In this document: piece after piece, positions 32,470-44,199 of the stretch
Layout of the letters: every line of letters starts with the position of its first letter
How positions within the stretch are numbered: the stretch's first letter is position 1
Made by a program: the position numbers and the translations under genes
Assembly (NCBI GenBank): GCA_900074885.1
Contig: FJUW01000001.1
Location: forward strand, 434,001-498,000
Reading direction: 5' to 3'
Length of the DNA: 64,000 nt
DNA from: Rhynchosporium graminicola
Taxonomy: Eukaryota; Ascomycota; Leotiomycetes; Helotiales; Ploettnerulaceae
Notes under the pieces: generated by a model
Databases searched by the model: none
Seen by the model: the letters and a program-made list of their open reading frames with translations, nothing else
Told to the model about the DNA's origin: nothing

Positions 32470-34334
32470 TCATCCCTCCAAAACATGAAATCGCTCATGC
32501 GCAGCCATTGCAAAACCAGGCATGATAGCGCCGCAGACCATGCACTGCTCCCTATCCTCATCCTCTTCCTCGTCTTCTTCCCATACTCCAACTTCGTCAT
32601 TCCTATTCTGCGTTGTAGGAATCGTATCCTCTGAGCCAGTGTTACTGGGCCAAACTTCATATCCAGCGCTTGGATCTGCTTGGACGTCATCAAGAGACAC
32701 AGACTTCCTCTCAGGCTTGGTATCTGGTGGCACGTCACGGTCTTCGACCTTCCATTGTTTTAGAACCTCTTCCTGTTTCTCGAACATTCGCGAAATGTCA
32801 CGTCCGCCACCTCTACCGGTTTCGCTTGCAGCTTCAACCATGTTTGTGACCCCAAGATTGATGAGGCTGAGATTCCAACCTGATGGATACGGGTGGAGCT
32901 TTCGAAACATCGGTATCAATGTCTCCTGGACAAGCTTCTCGACCACAGCATCAATGCTATCTTTGAGAATGAAAATACCAAATGGAACAGGCCCGGATCG
33001 TGATAGGCGGTTGAAGCTTCTGGTTCTTGTACCATCTGGGTTGAGAGGAGGTCGGGGGCGTGTCATTATACGGATGGTCTTAGGATGAGCTATCCATCGT
33101 TGAGTATTCAATTCAGGATCCTCCTCTAGTAGATCTGTATGCATCCTCTTCAGTAAACTTGTAGCAAGAATTCTCAATTCTTTCGAAACTTCTGGAAGGG
33201 TGTCCAGCCGGATGTATGAGTCTTCAATCGATATCTGAGTTGGGACGCTCTTTGCTTTTTGAACATCAGTGTCGTCAATACCGTTGATCAATCCCCAGGT
33301 TTTACCACCAATTCCTCGCTGCGCTCCAGGGCCACCAAGGATTTTCTCCAGTAGCTCAGGTCCCATCCCAGGAGATAGTCGGACATCTCGAACGGTTACC
33401 GACTCTTTGCTTTCACCATATATCAAGCCAGTGTCGAAGTCCGCCGGACGTGACAGCACAAGGTTCCGAATCAGCTGTGACATCTTGAAGCCAATTCCAG
33501 GAATCTTCCCAATATCAAACCCATCAATAAATTTCGTGACATTACATTCCTCAGTACCTTCGGAGCCTTCCGGAACAGCATATGGAGGCAGGAGAGTCGT
33601 TTGCCCCTTGGGTTTGTTCAAATTACCAACAAGCTTGGATAACAATTTATTGGTAGATATCCCCACGGTCGAAGTGTAGCCCTTCTTCTCCTCCATCTGC
33701 CACCTCAAATGTTGTGCCAGATGTGATCCAAGAACGAGTCTTGTCGTGAGATTGTCGTTGGTATCGTAATTTGGGTCTTCTGTTTCTAGTTTCTCAGGAA
33801 ATCCATGACCAGCAATTTCCGTAGCATCGAAAGCAAAGCCTGTTGTTGGGTCATCTCGTTCGAGCTGGAAAAATGAGTGTGCTAGGTCGTTCTGATTGAG
33901 GAGTGACTGGTTGAAATCGCAGATATCGGTAACATCCATGAAAACCTCATCAAATCCTAGCCTTTCTACTTTGCCACACCATGTGAAAGTCTCCAGGAAC
34001 TTATACAGCATCTTGGATGCATCGCGAAACCTGCCGAGTTCTTCTCCTAGGACGATGACAACTTCAGGGCACACAGTCTTCGCCTCGGTGACCAGTTGGA
34101 GCTTTCGCAAACCACGCCGTCTGGCCTCGTAATTACATGTAACGATGATCTGTTTCTGTTGCACTGCCAGAGGCACGGACTTCAATGCGGGATTTTCATT
34201 CTCAAAGACCGAAGCATAGAAGCAGTCATAATCCTAGATGGTGTTAGCTGAATGCTGTATGTTCCAGAAAGCGTTGTAGGTACGAAGTGGATGATTATTC
34301 TGCTATTGTTCCTCTTCAGGGATTTAGCAGCCAT
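32470..34334 (-). CDS. poli: Y-family translesion DNA polymerase iota with C-terminal UBZ finger
   Basis: Two exons: 34284-34334 (MAAKSLKRNNSRIIIHF) joined in phase 0 to 34233-32470 (DYDCFYASVFENENPALKSV), about 604 aa. Catalytic carboxylates are present: Asp in HFDYDCFY, then Asp-Glu in VERLGFDEVFMDVTD. LAVQQKQIIVTCNYEARRRG marks the iota branch over eta or Rev1. A helix-hairpin-helix (IGKIPGIGFKMSQLI) and the little-finger domain (RIMTRPRPPLNPDG, NLSLINLGVTNM) follow. The last residues form a UBZ-type zinc finger: C-x2-C at CMVCGAIMPGF, then H-x3-H at AHERFH. This would bind ubiquitinated PCNA. The enzyme bypasses damaged template bases in the nucleus. No break seen. Family call strong; iota rather than eta is inferred from motif wording. 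Confidence 0.88.
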
Positions 34335-34654
34335 AACAAATGGGCGACAGTAACGGATGCTCGGTACTGGAATAGCGTGTTCATAGTCACAGATGTCTTC
34401 AACCAAAAATTCAGAAGGGGTTTCCTACAAGAGCAACATACAAGTTCAAAAGCCGATCGCATTCGCGATCGCGATTGCGATAGCACCAAGAAACGTGACT
34501 GATTTGGTGGGGTTAAGTAGCGGATAATATGGAGCCCGTAGCAAGTGCCTACCGCAGCAGATCCACTGCGAACTATAATCTCAAATTTTGTCAGGCGTAG
34601 TACAGCTTGATTTGAAAATAGTGTTAGATAAGCCACTTTGATGTTATCAGCATC
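34335..34654. other. Intergenic region between the polymerase gene and the tRNA
   Basis: Probable promoter of the polymerase gene. It contains gatcgcattcgcgatcgcgatt at about 34457, a short self-complementary stretch of unknown meaning. No gene is supported. Confidence 0.4.
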
Positions 34655-34767
34655 GGACATGTGGCCGAGTGGTTATGGCGTGTGACTCAAGATATCGTCT
34701 TGTCAGCTAAACGCTGAATTTATTCTCATGGGCTTTGCCCGCAGGGGTTCGAATCCCCTCGTGTTCA
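34655..34767 (+). tRNA. tRNA-Leu (anticodon CAA) with an intron
   Basis: The acceptor stem ggacatg (34655) pairs with cgtgttc (34760-34766) with two G-U pairs; the discriminator base is a. D-arm: gccgagtggttatggc. Anticodon loop ctCAAg, followed by an intron of about 31 nt before the distal stem. Variable arm gggc-ttt-gccc, as expected of a class II Leu tRNA. T-arm aggggttcgaatcccct forms five pairs. A run of nine T begins four bases after the end, a pol III terminator. The intron lies one base 3' of the anticodon, the canonical place. The anticodon stem has one mismatch as drawn. Confidence 0.85.
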
Positions 34768-34770
34768 ATC

Positions 34771-34781
34771 TTTTTTTTTGC
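34771..34781 (+). terminator. RNA polymerase III terminator
   Basis: A run of T residues (tcttttttttt) directly after the tRNA-Leu gene. Confidence 0.8.
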
Positions 34782-36526
34782 TTCGCAAACTTTAGAGTCG
34801 TTATGCTAAGAGAATGAGACTAGCAAAAGGCTATATGCAGTTTTTCGGCTAGCGTTGTCCCTTCCATTGTTTGAGATTCCTTTGCTTGTTCTTTGTTGTA
34901 TTTTCCGAAAGCAAGAAGAAATATATTATTACGAAGAGCGTATCATTTTCTCTGCTAGCCCTTAAGGCTCTCTCGATTTGAGAAAATATTTCGGGAATTT
35001 TGCACTTTGCAATAACCTGTGTTACGATCGAACTCGAACAACAGATAATATTAACGAGCTCTGCGCTTTTTTCTTCTATCATTTAGATATTCTTTTTGAA
35101 CTTTATAGTAGTTCGAGATATAAACTTATCTTTAAGCCTTAAACAAATCGATATTGTCAATTAAATGTGAAGGTTCATTTGGTGAGTAAGAAAGGCAAAA
35201 GCTACTCCGTATACGAATCAAGATGATAGCAACTGACGTTAACTTCGATATGACTCCCAAAGTATATAAAGGTCCTTCTTACCATTAGGTTGCATGACTT
35301 TCAGACTGCAGAGATATAACCTTCGATGTTCACTCCAGGATTTTCTCACTTTATGATTCCAACTAACTAGCGAGATTTAATATTTCAATCCCTAACTCAA
35401 ACTGATTAAAGTCATGAGCCAGCATGTATTAGAGCCAGATTTAAGTAACTCTACTATGAAGTCTGTGTTACTTCTGTATTATATCCTATGTCAAAGGATA
35501 TAGAATTCCAGATTGTCATGGGGTCGTCACAGTAACAGACTGGATGATAATATATATCCAATCGACGATAGAGAGACCCGGGAGCCCTCTACCTCTTGTA
35601 CTACTGCCAAAGATCTATCCACTAGGCCCAGGGCAGTTGAAGAATTTTCTGGTGGCCCTTAAAAGGACAATCATCCGTCTCGGTCACATCTTTGCTCTGG
35701 AATCGTATTACATCTGATCCAATAATCAGCATGACTTATTTGCCTTTATATAATGTTCCATGAGACATGGAGTCTTCCAGCTTTGGGGGTTGGTTCAACC
35801 GCGGTACTGAGCTATAAAAAATCGGTATATCAACACCAGAGGGAGAATTCTAGTGACTTAGTCAGATGTCAAACGAGCGCAAGCTTCCTTACATCGTCTG
35901 GTAGTTTGAGGTGATGGATGCGTGAAGGAAGTCCTGAGAGATGTCGATTTAGCGTGCTTGAGCAATTAGCCTTTCTCATTGGTCTCAACGGGCCAGAGAC
36001 TGGCAGAGACTGGCATATCCTCACTCATATATAGCTATCTATGTAATTTTGAGTATTGTCTTGAACATAGATAACGTTGCTTAGACGTTCACTTGCGACG
36101 TGATTATGAATACCGGAAACTCGCTTCTATTGTCTATATTATCTAGCGTCTTGGCGCCTTGTTCCGTCTTCCTTCTCAATGTTCTTGATGTAATTCATCT
36201 AAATAAGTTAATTATATTAAATAGAACAAGGCGTCTATCGATATTGCTTGATGCGTGCAAATGAGCTTTTTAGCTTGTCCAGTTTTAGCATCCTGACCCG
36301 CATGCAGATATCAAATCAGATAATTCTGTGGAATGTGCCGCATGCATACAGTCCTCGCATTTAGGATCTGAAATGATTACAGAAAGCGACAAAAACACGA
36401 GGAGAGGATGATTGTACATCCTCTACCAGTTTCAAGAGAAGCCGTTCTTCTGATACTCGCATTACTAAAGATTTTCACGGCTTCCGTTTCCTGTTCGAAG
36501 AATTATCACCAATAGATCCTTCGCAG
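34782..36526. other. 1.7 kb AT-rich intergenic region
   Basis: No gene is supported. A short inverted pair (gcgccttgttc at about 36152 and gaacaaggcgt at about 36222) and a duplicated gagactggca at about 35997-36016 are the only structures noted. The AT bias could reflect old repeat decay. Confidence 0.4.
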
Positions 36527-36880
36527 ATGGCACACATTAGCCCTCTCGCTCCATGCCTTTTATTAGGCATCGCTTGCTCAGTCTACAACTTCCCACTCCT
36601 CTGGTCAATCTTGAGTCACATACTCAACTTCACCTTCTTCATCACTTGTGTTGCCTTTGCACTATACGCCGTACAGAATATGTGGAATGCACTTGCACTT
36701 GCGAGGACAGCACATATTTTAGGAAGGGATAACTTTGCTTCGAGGGAGGAAATAAGGAGACGTGATGAGGTGTCTCGAGGAAGGAGGTGGAGGATGAGAA
36801 TTGAGACGCATGCAGAGAGACAGTATCGACATGCGGCGATTAGAGAGAGAAGAGAGAGTAGGAGGGAGCAGGGGTCTTGA
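36527..36880 (+). CDS. Small two-pass membrane protein with Arg/Glu-rich tail
   Basis: An intronless frame of 117 aa that I do not recognise. The N-terminal half is hydrophobic, with two likely membrane segments (PLAPCLLLGIACSVY; ILNFTFFITCVAFALYAV). The C-terminal half is very rich in Arg and Glu (EEIRRRDEVSRGRRWRMRIE, RESRREQGS) and probably a charged cytosolic helix. Coding status is supported by the clean ATG, the membrane/charged split and its likeness in plan to the frame at 37715. Antisense frames in the same place are composition shadows. Confidence 0.5.
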   Translation: MAHISPLAPCLLLGIACSVYNFPLLWSILSHILNFTFFITCVAFALYAVQNMWNALALARTAHILGRDNFASREEIRRRDEVSRGRRWRMRIETHAERQYRHAAIRERRESRREQGS

Positions 36881-37714
36881 TGGCGGTGGGTAAATGGTTG
36901 GTTCCAGGAAGCCGAGGGGGGAAGGATCAGGTGAAGCACAAATATGGACTATGGCTAGGGATTGATCTGGCAATAGATCCCAGCGAGGCAAGACAGATAC
37001 CTTTTCGGTGAAGTGAGGACTTGCCAGTTATAGTTCATAATAACGATATCCGTACTTATCTTACCGAAATTACAACGGGCACTGCGTGAGCACAACATTT
37101 CATTGGCTCTCTCATGAAATGAACCTGGTGGAAGGCGTAGGATCAGTTCACCGCTACGTTTCCTAGATCACTTCGTTGTAGAGGACTGTGCCGAGACTCA
37201 CATGCCAAGACTGAAGATATTAGGACCCTTTATAAGATGAGCAAGTTAGACTGGTAGCATTGACCCGATCAAATATTCATTTCTGTCAACATCGTTCCCA
37301 TTATCGTCGTATCTGCCATCACCGCTTTTTTCCCCTCTAAAGGCGAGTGAAGATTCACAAATCCGAGAAAGCTGAAGTATAAACACAGATCAAGCACTGT
37401 TGTAAAAAACCTCCTAAAACTCCTAACCTTCGACCATGTGCGGCATACACATCTCAAAGCTCTTTCTAAGGTACGGTATCCCTTGAAAAAGTGATCAAAG
37501 AAATTAGTTGCCCGATTCCTTTATCAAGAATTGATCTATACACACAAAGGAGCCTTTCGAGAGGCAGTCTCAACACCAAAAGTAAGCAGAGAATCCATGG
37601 ACCATGATTCCTACCCGACCGAAAAACGCAGTAAGTAAGCCATAACAAAATCTCACTCAACAACAGCAACGATAAAAGACCCAACTCATACCAAGCCCCG
37701 CCCTGCTTTTCGAA
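36881..37714. other. Intergenic region between the two small membrane protein genes
   Basis: No gene is supported. A short cytosine-rich strip precedes the second gene. Confidence 0.4.
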
Positions 37715-38077
37715 ATGCTCCCCCTCCTCCTCCTCGTCTGCATCTTCCTCCCCATCTTCCTCATCGTCATAACCCTCACGTTCCTCTTCCCACCACTCGG
37801 CATAATCCTTCTCCTCAGCTTCATAGTCATGACGATCTTCCTCGCCTTCTTTGTCTTCTTCTACAAATTCTTCTGGTTTCTGGTCTGGACGGTGATGTAC
37901 GCGGCTTGTTTGCCGTATAATGTTTATATGGTTGTTGGAGGTGGGAGGAAGAGGGAAGCGGGGCAGAAGGAGAAGGAGAGGGTAAGGAGGAGAAATTCCT
38001 GGGAGAGGGAGGAGGGGAGGAGGCATGCGAGGAGGGTGTCTAGAGGGGAGTGGGCTGAGCGGGTTTATAAGGGGTGA
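37715..38077 (+). CDS. Small multi-pass membrane protein with Arg/Glu-rich tail
   Basis: An intronless 120 aa frame. Residues 1-75 are almost wholly hydrophobic and fit two or three membrane segments (LPLLLLVCIFLPIFLIVI, IILLLSFIVMTIFLAFFV, FFWFLVWTVMYAACL). The tail is basic and charged (KREAGQKEKERVRRR, EEGRRHARRVSRGEW). I know no family for it. The plan matches the 36527 gene, but no residue-level likeness is clear. A 186-codon antisense frame overlaps (37466-38026) and is rich in Asp/Glu runs, the expected mirror of Leu/Phe codons, so I prefer the plus strand. Confidence 0.5.
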   Translation: MLPLLLLVCIFLPIFLIVITLTFLFPPLGIILLLSFIVMTIFLAFFVFFYKFFWFLVWTVMYAACLPYNVYMVVGGGRKREAGQKEKERVRRRNSWEREEGRRHARRVSRGEWAERVYKG

Positions 38078-38632
38078 TTGAGATAGTAGGCAGGAGATGG
38101 ATGGATAAAGAAATGGGAGTATTGTTTTAGCAGTCTAGTTAAGATATTCTGTAAATGAGACGGATATTTTGTACCAGTCGAGGGCCCAAATCAAGAAAAC
38201 AGAGTATACAATACAAGATGATTTAGAACTGAAGATAACTGCAAAATTTTGAGACTTGTAAAAGACAGGGACATGCGCTAGTACTGGCTCGAATGTCTAC
38301 GAAGGAGTCTCTTTCTCTTGAGTCCGATATAGACTGGCTAGCCCGGATAGCTGCGCTACTACTGTTTTCTATACAAAATATCGATGTCTCTCACAGAGAG
38401 GCGCTTGCCACCGGTCCAAATCGTTACTAGTGACAAGATAGCGAAGATGAAGACACCACTAGGAATACAGATGGGGTACCTCTGATACAAGGACCTTTCG
38501 CCAAGTATGGTGATTATCATTAATTCGTAATCCTCTAATCGAGTAAGTCTAAAGCCATCATGCGGATAGTGATACCATCTGCGGAGTGATGCTTTCCTCC
38601 CCAATTTAACATCCATGACGATTCCAGATCTA
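38078..38632. other. Intergenic region between convergent genes
   Basis: 3' flank of the arrestin gene and of the small membrane protein gene. The minus-strand open frame at 38359-38787 overlaps the arrestin end in another frame and is not supported. Confidence 0.4.
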
Positions 38633-40287
38633 TCAAACAATAGCACTATAAGTACTACTCCCGCCAACGCCCCCACCCCTAGGTCCTGGACTACCCTGAT
38701 GCGCACTGTACTTTGGCGCCGCACCTTTTTCATCCATACCCGGGGCATTAACGTCTGTGACGCCACTGAATTCTCTCCTCGGGCCATCAGTAGGTGTCAT
38801 ACCATCCGCCATAGCATCTTCGTAACTAGGTGGTACATCATCGATAGACGGCGCGCCAGGGGTGCCGAGTTGAGGGGGATATGCTGGATCTTGAGGCCTG
38901 GCTGGGATGGTCGGAGGGGTCGATGTTGGGATCATAGGGGCGTTCGCTATGGCATCTAGAAGGGCAGCTGGTGGATGAATGCCAGAGAAGATCTCGACTT
39001 GGAAACGGAGGGGTAAAGTAATGGTTTGAGGCTGAGAGTATCAGTGCCATACTGAAACAAGCGAAATGAACCTTACCTGGACTTCTCCTGGGACACCATA
39101 TCCCAATCCAACCCTGACTTCTAGCTCGTATTTCCGCGTCAAGTTGCAAGTGTGGAAAGATGGCGCTACTGTGTTCGGCAAGGGTATATGATCCCATAGC
39201 TTGCTATCAATGATACTCTCTGTCCTCACAGCATCTGTTGGACTACCAATCGGTAATGTAAGCCCATTCAAACTCATTAGTATCCATGAACTCGTCTCTG
39301 TCCTCGAGACATCCATGGCTCTTACCTCTGTATAGCCAATGAGATTTAACTGTAAAGACATCAAGAAAACCTGCTCGGGACTGTCATTCAGTTTTCTCAC
39401 AAGCAATCGTAGTGGGAGCTGCTCATTGCAAGTCAAGATAGCTGGACTAGGTAGTCTAGCATCCACCTCTCCCTGTGGTGGTACATCCGATAATTGCGTT
39501 GCCTTCTTCTTGAACATGGATGTTTTCTTCGTATTTGTGCCCAAGCCAGCTTGGAATTGAAATGGACGTCTCGCAAACGATTCATTAGAAGTCTTTGGTG
39601 GCCTCGGTGGTTCGATAGGCATAAATCGGAAGCCAATCGCAGATCTCCTATTCTCCTTGAATAACGATGGCCTTTGAACCGTCACTTTAACATAATACCT
39701 GACCTCGGCCTCTCCAGGGAACCCAGTCAAAGAGGGTGGTAATGTCCTCTTGACATGTCTGTACTGCATCTGCTGAAGTCCGGTCAATCCGAGCCCTCCA
39801 AGACCTCCAAGTCCCATTGGTTGTTGCGGTTGAGGATCCATACAGGCATTATTGAACGGGATTTTCAATCGAAAAGGATACTCATGCTGGCCTGCCCTCA
39901 GAGTATATGCTTGTCCCATACCGGCTCCTTGCGACTGGTTGGGAAACACTTGGGCGACTTTGTAAAGGATCTTGTGATTCTCAGCCTAGACACAGTCAGA
40001 GACCGCCGTAATTTTAGGAGGCAGGGGAGATGAGCCATCTTCTCAGAGATCCTGGAGGACTGGCAACCAACACTTACAGCGACACTGTCCCTGGCCCGCC
40101 GTTGCGCGTAGACTGCAGTCGGCATATTCATTGGGCGCATGAGCATCGTCCTACTCTCGCCCTCAAGCTTCACCACAATGGCAGAGATATTCTCATCGCT
40201 GTTCAGGCTCAGGACTATCCTGCCACTTATGAAATCGAGGTTTGTGTAGAAGGTATGAGGTTCATCAAGGAGGATGCGGACCGACAT
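38633..40287 (-). CDS. Alpha-arrestin with C-terminal PPxY motif
   Basis: Three exons on the minus strand. Exon 1 starts at MSVRILLDEPHTFYTNLDF (an upstream ATG at 40317 is possible). Exon 2 has the arrestin beta-sandwich (AYTLRAGQHEYPFRLKIPFN, GFPGEAEVRYYVKVTVQRP, SPAILTCNEQLPLRLLVRK, LTRKYELEVRVGLGYG). Exon 3 is Pro-rich and carries DVPPSYEDAM. The sequence NACMDPQPQQ followed by Gly/Leu repeats is a loop insert between strands. Alpha-arrestins bring the HECT ubiquitin ligase Rsp5/NEDD4 to membrane transporters through PPxY motifs and so control endocytosis. Nearby MFS gene: a link is possible but only by position. Domain call strong; the specific orthologue is uncertain. Confidence 0.85.
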
Positions 40288-41176
40288 CTTGTGTTCGGGA
40301 GCGAGTGATCGTAACAATGCAATTGATCAGATTGAGCGCATTGGGGGTCAACGTCTGGGTTGCCTTATCACTAAGAAGCTTGCATGCATGGCAATCGGGA
40401 TGGCTCGTTTAAGAGGATGTAGTTGGCGATAGCTTGGTATATCTCCAAGCTCCAAGACTTCTCTTGCGACTCAGCCTCCTCACTGCATCTCTCTGCCTAG
40501 TGTAGAGAGGGTGGAGGTATAGGTAGTTACGCAAGCTTTCTGCCGCAGGGAGACAAATTCAAAATGTTATATGGAGTTGCAACAGGAGAGATTTCAAATC
40601 AAAGGTAAAGGTGGTAAAGGTGGTAAAACAGCACGAGTAGCAAATTGAATAAGGAGTGAGGGAGGGCCATGAGGGCGAGGCGAGGCGAGGCGGGGTCGAA
40701 AAGGTCCTGAGTGAAATCCGAGCCTCGCCGACAGCGTCATCATGCCGGCTGATCCATGTCCTTCCTACGTCTAGAATCTCAGCCCCCAGCCCAGCTCTCT
40801 ATATGAACCTCAAATGGATGGGAACAACGCTTGTGCGCGTCGCGTGTACCGCTACGAAGTCTTGTAGAAGCTTTTTAACGATACTAATATGCTAAAGCAA
40901 AATTCGGGGATTATTCAAATTATCGTCCCGCAAGGTGCTCTTGCTGCTCTGGTCAGCCACATTCTTTCTGTACTGGATCGCGTATCAACGTCACCACAGC
41001 ATCATGGAATCAGTGTCGATGGCACCAATAATACCATTCAGACTATGAAATAACTATATCCAGAAAACAAGTCGTACGCTTTCCAAAAGCACGGAGGGTA
41101 TCTAAAATCATGATGAAGGTTCGTGTTCAGCATCTTCAACCAAGCAGCGCCAGTACTTCAGCTTTCTCCATCTTCT
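40288..41176. other. Intergenic region upstream of the arrestin gene
   Basis: Contains a 9-base tandem (ggtaaaggt, about three units, near 40604-40627) and a gaggc repeat near 40675-40692. No gene is supported. Confidence 0.45.
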
Positions 41177-43066
41177 TTACAACATCTGCTTCCCTCTGGT
41201 CTCGATGGGGAAACATAACATGGCAACGAAAGCAGCCAGAAAGAGTCCGCCACTAACAAAGACTGGTGCACTGGGGTTTGCATTTGGAATGTTCGCCGCA
41301 ATAATGGGTGCACACAAACCAGCAATACGATTCAACATGCTTGCAATTCCAGTGCCAGTTCCCCTAACTGGAGCAGGAAAGACTTCGGGGGTGTAAGCAT
41401 ATAGAACGCCTTCAAAAGATTAGCTTTCACTCATAATGATGGAACCGATACATTACGTACCATACATGATGTTCTGGAAAAAGGCTTCAAGTGACGAAAA
41501 TGCCAGCTGGTAATCCGCATCCGCGGAAATGGTGAACAAGAATAAGAAGATTCCCGACATCATAGTCGAGAAAGCCATGGTACCCTTTCGGCCGATGTAT
41601 TTGATATCGACAGTGTAGCAAGCAATGATGGATCCGGGAACTCCAATAACGGAGGTGATGGCATAGTTTCGGTAAGTCTCGTAACTCGAGATCGTCTGTC
41701 CACTGGCGTTTTTACCTCGAGCGAGATATTGTGGGAGGAAAGCGTTGAATAGAGGATATCCCATTCCGATAGTGATCCAACAGAACCAGACAAGCCCTGT
41801 GGTCCATCCAAGCTTCTTGTAGGCAAAAAGAGGGCCGATCCTGTCTGATGAAAAACCTGCGAGCTTACGTCGGATAATCTCCTTGGTTGTAAGGGTTGAG
41901 TCGGCCACAACAGCGGGGTCTCCACCAATTTCGTTCAGAATCTCTTCCGTGAGCCATGTAGTCGTTTTGTTCTTATGAGCCATACCATGAACAACTGCTA
42001 CGGCTTCGGCTTGGCGACCGCGGGAAAGCAAGAACTTTGGCGATTCGTATAAATGGAAGAGCAGGAACCGAGAAAGGAACATGGCGAAAGTGATAGCTCC
42101 CATGGTGTAGACAAAGTATCTCCAACCCTGATCAATGGGATAACTGCCGCCGAGGAAACCCCAGGCAATCAAGGAGGCAACCAATTGACCGACAGGCCAC
42201 CAGACCGATAGAAGAGTGAGGAGACCTCCCGAGGCGTTAGGAAGGAACTCCAAGAAAAGGGCACCATCAACGGGCAAGTTGCCACCGACACCAACACCGA
42301 GGGCGGCGAAAAGTGCACATGCACCGATCCAAGATGGAGCTGCTCCAGCTGCAATACCGAAGATGCCCGCCAGGAACAAAGTCATGTTGAAAGCAATACG
42401 GCGACCCATAATATCTGATCCGATACCCCAGAAACTAGCACCGATGCAAAGACCAATGAACAGGGAGCATGTGGTATACCTGACTGTAGTCTCGGCAACA
42501 CCAAATTCAGCTTGTAAAGAAGGAAGTGTTAGTGCAACACCCTGGAGCCAAAGGCTAGAAACGCATTAGTACTCGATCATGTAAATGGACGTCAATTCAG
42601 CTTACTTGTCAGCAAACCAGCCAAAACCACAAAGTACGAACAGCTCCCAATTGTACCGTCCCATGCCGATATCTTGAATGGCCTTATTGATGACCTTAGA
42701 TTTTACTATACAGATGTTAACCTCCACACAAGGGTGTCTTTACGGATACTCACAGTCATAAGCAGTATCATGTTCACCAGACGTAGCATCTTCGTTCACT
42801 TCAGCCCTCAAACCTTCGATAGTGTATGGATCATAGCCAGTGCTTGAGGTTCGCAAGACACCGTCTTCCCCATCACTTCCCTGGGTTTCTGGTTTCTTTT
42901 CAGCAGGTAACGCAGACCCATCGTCAGCGCGGCCTTCAGCGGAACGACGACGAGCATATTCAGCGGCAACGGTTGGATGGCGCGAGGCTTGTGCCAGCGG
43001 AACTAGGACGCCTTGGTAATGGTCGACGGAGTCCTTTTCGAAGAACGTGTGACCGAGAAACTTCAT
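41177..43066 (-). CDS. MFS transporter, SV2/sugar-transporter-like
   Basis: A four-exon gene. The N-terminal 105 residues are a hydrophilic cytosolic extension (HPTVAAEYARRRSAEGRAD). The transporter follows: GRYNWELFVLCGFGWFADNL is the first segment in SV2-like form. The family A-motif area is GSDIMGRRIAFNMTL, and SPKFLLSRGRQAEAVAVVHG is the PESPR-like motif after segment 6. The C-terminal part reads VLYAYTPEVFPAPVRGTGTG and SMLNRIAGLCAPIIAANIP. Twelve segments are expected. Substrate is unknown; relatives include sugar, organic cation and inorganic anion carriers of the plasma membrane. Introns near 41390-41452, 42545-42605 and 42700-42753. The gene is intact. Confidence 0.85.
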
Positions 43067-44031
43067 GGTTGCGGAGTGCTCTGGCTTTTCAAGTTCGAAA
43101 GCAAGTGGCCAATGGGTTCGGATTGAGCAATATGGTGCTGTGGCGATACAGATTATATATCTCTTTGTTGATGCTTGGGCAAGCTGCTATGGCAAGCTGT
43201 TGCTTTGGTAGGAAAGGAATACTTTATAGATATGTTCAATTGAGACGAGTGGAATCCACGGGCAAGTTGCTTAGGATTTGCTGCTGTTGGTCCGGTAGTG
43301 TCCGAGTTTCGAAGGCACTGCAATTCACCGAGTGATCACACCAAGCAGAAGTGGTCGAGACGTGGACGAATTCTGAGAACAGAGTCAATTGATGTGAAGT
43401 GCTGTGTGAGGTCGTAGAGTATGGAGGTCGCTACTTCCAATCTCATAAGAAGATTGACTGACGAGACTTTGGACGGGACTGATTGGAAAACCAAACGCTG
43501 CTTTAGTTGAATGAGTGGGAAACCAACGTCTTATAGGGAAAGTAGATAATTGCCTAGCGCATGTATGCCTACAGAAATCGAAATTTTGGAAGCTTCATAT
43601 GACTGGTCCTGACCTGACTACTTGTGCCTCTATGCCTCTTCCGGGAGACTGGCATCCATATTATTTTCTTTCGCGGCGCCGAAAGCTTGTCAGCAAATGA
43701 CATCCATGATCCATAGTGCGCTTTCAAACCAAACGTTCTTCTGCGCCGAAGGAAGAAAGATTGCGCGATTAAGCAAATCTTGGACTCTCCTGGTAGAAAT
43801 GACGGCGATCTGCTGCGATAATACGCCAGTGAAGTCATTGGACCGCACTGGGTGTGGAGATAGCGTCAATCTGCATCCTTGGCTCTCCATAGAAGCATTC
43901 GAGTCAAGCCCCGATCCTTGGTGATGCTTGTGCTTGGACACAACTCCAGCGTCCGGAATATTTGAGTTCGGATGATTTTTTCATGGGCCCGGAAATGTCG
44001 CAATCATTGTTTTTGGCATGGCATTCTACTA
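43067..44031. other. Intergenic region between the MFS gene and the transposon
   Basis: Probable promoter of the MFS transporter. Short frames on both strands (for example 43622-43924) are not supported. The region ends at the TA target site (44030-44031). Confidence 0.4.
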
Positions 44032-44119
44032 ATAGTGGGACTTGACGTTCATACTTTTGGGGCCCTTCCCTAAAGTGGGAGAAAGCAAAGTGTCCCCGGC
44101 AAGCAAAAGTGTCCCTGCC
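44032..44119 (+). repeat. Left terminal inverted repeat of the transposon
   Basis: Starts atagtgggacttgacgttca and ends gtgtccctgcc; it pairs with 46625-46712. Confidence 0.88.
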
Positions 44120-44199
44120 GAATATAAGCCGATAAAGTCTTAGCTACCTAAATAGCAGGGTAAAACTTTCAAAGCTAATGCAGCTTTACTATTAATAAA

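Noticed and set aside
37466..38026. 186-codon minus frame rich in Glu/Asp
   Set aside because: It is the complement of a strongly hydrophobic plus frame that starts with a clean ATG; acidic runs are the expected mirror.
38359..38787. 142-codon minus frame
   Set aside because: Overlaps the last arrestin exon in another frame and has no domain.
44056..44119. Possible promoter-like or tandem motif (agtgtcccc twice)
   Set aside because: Explained as part of the transposon terminal repeat.
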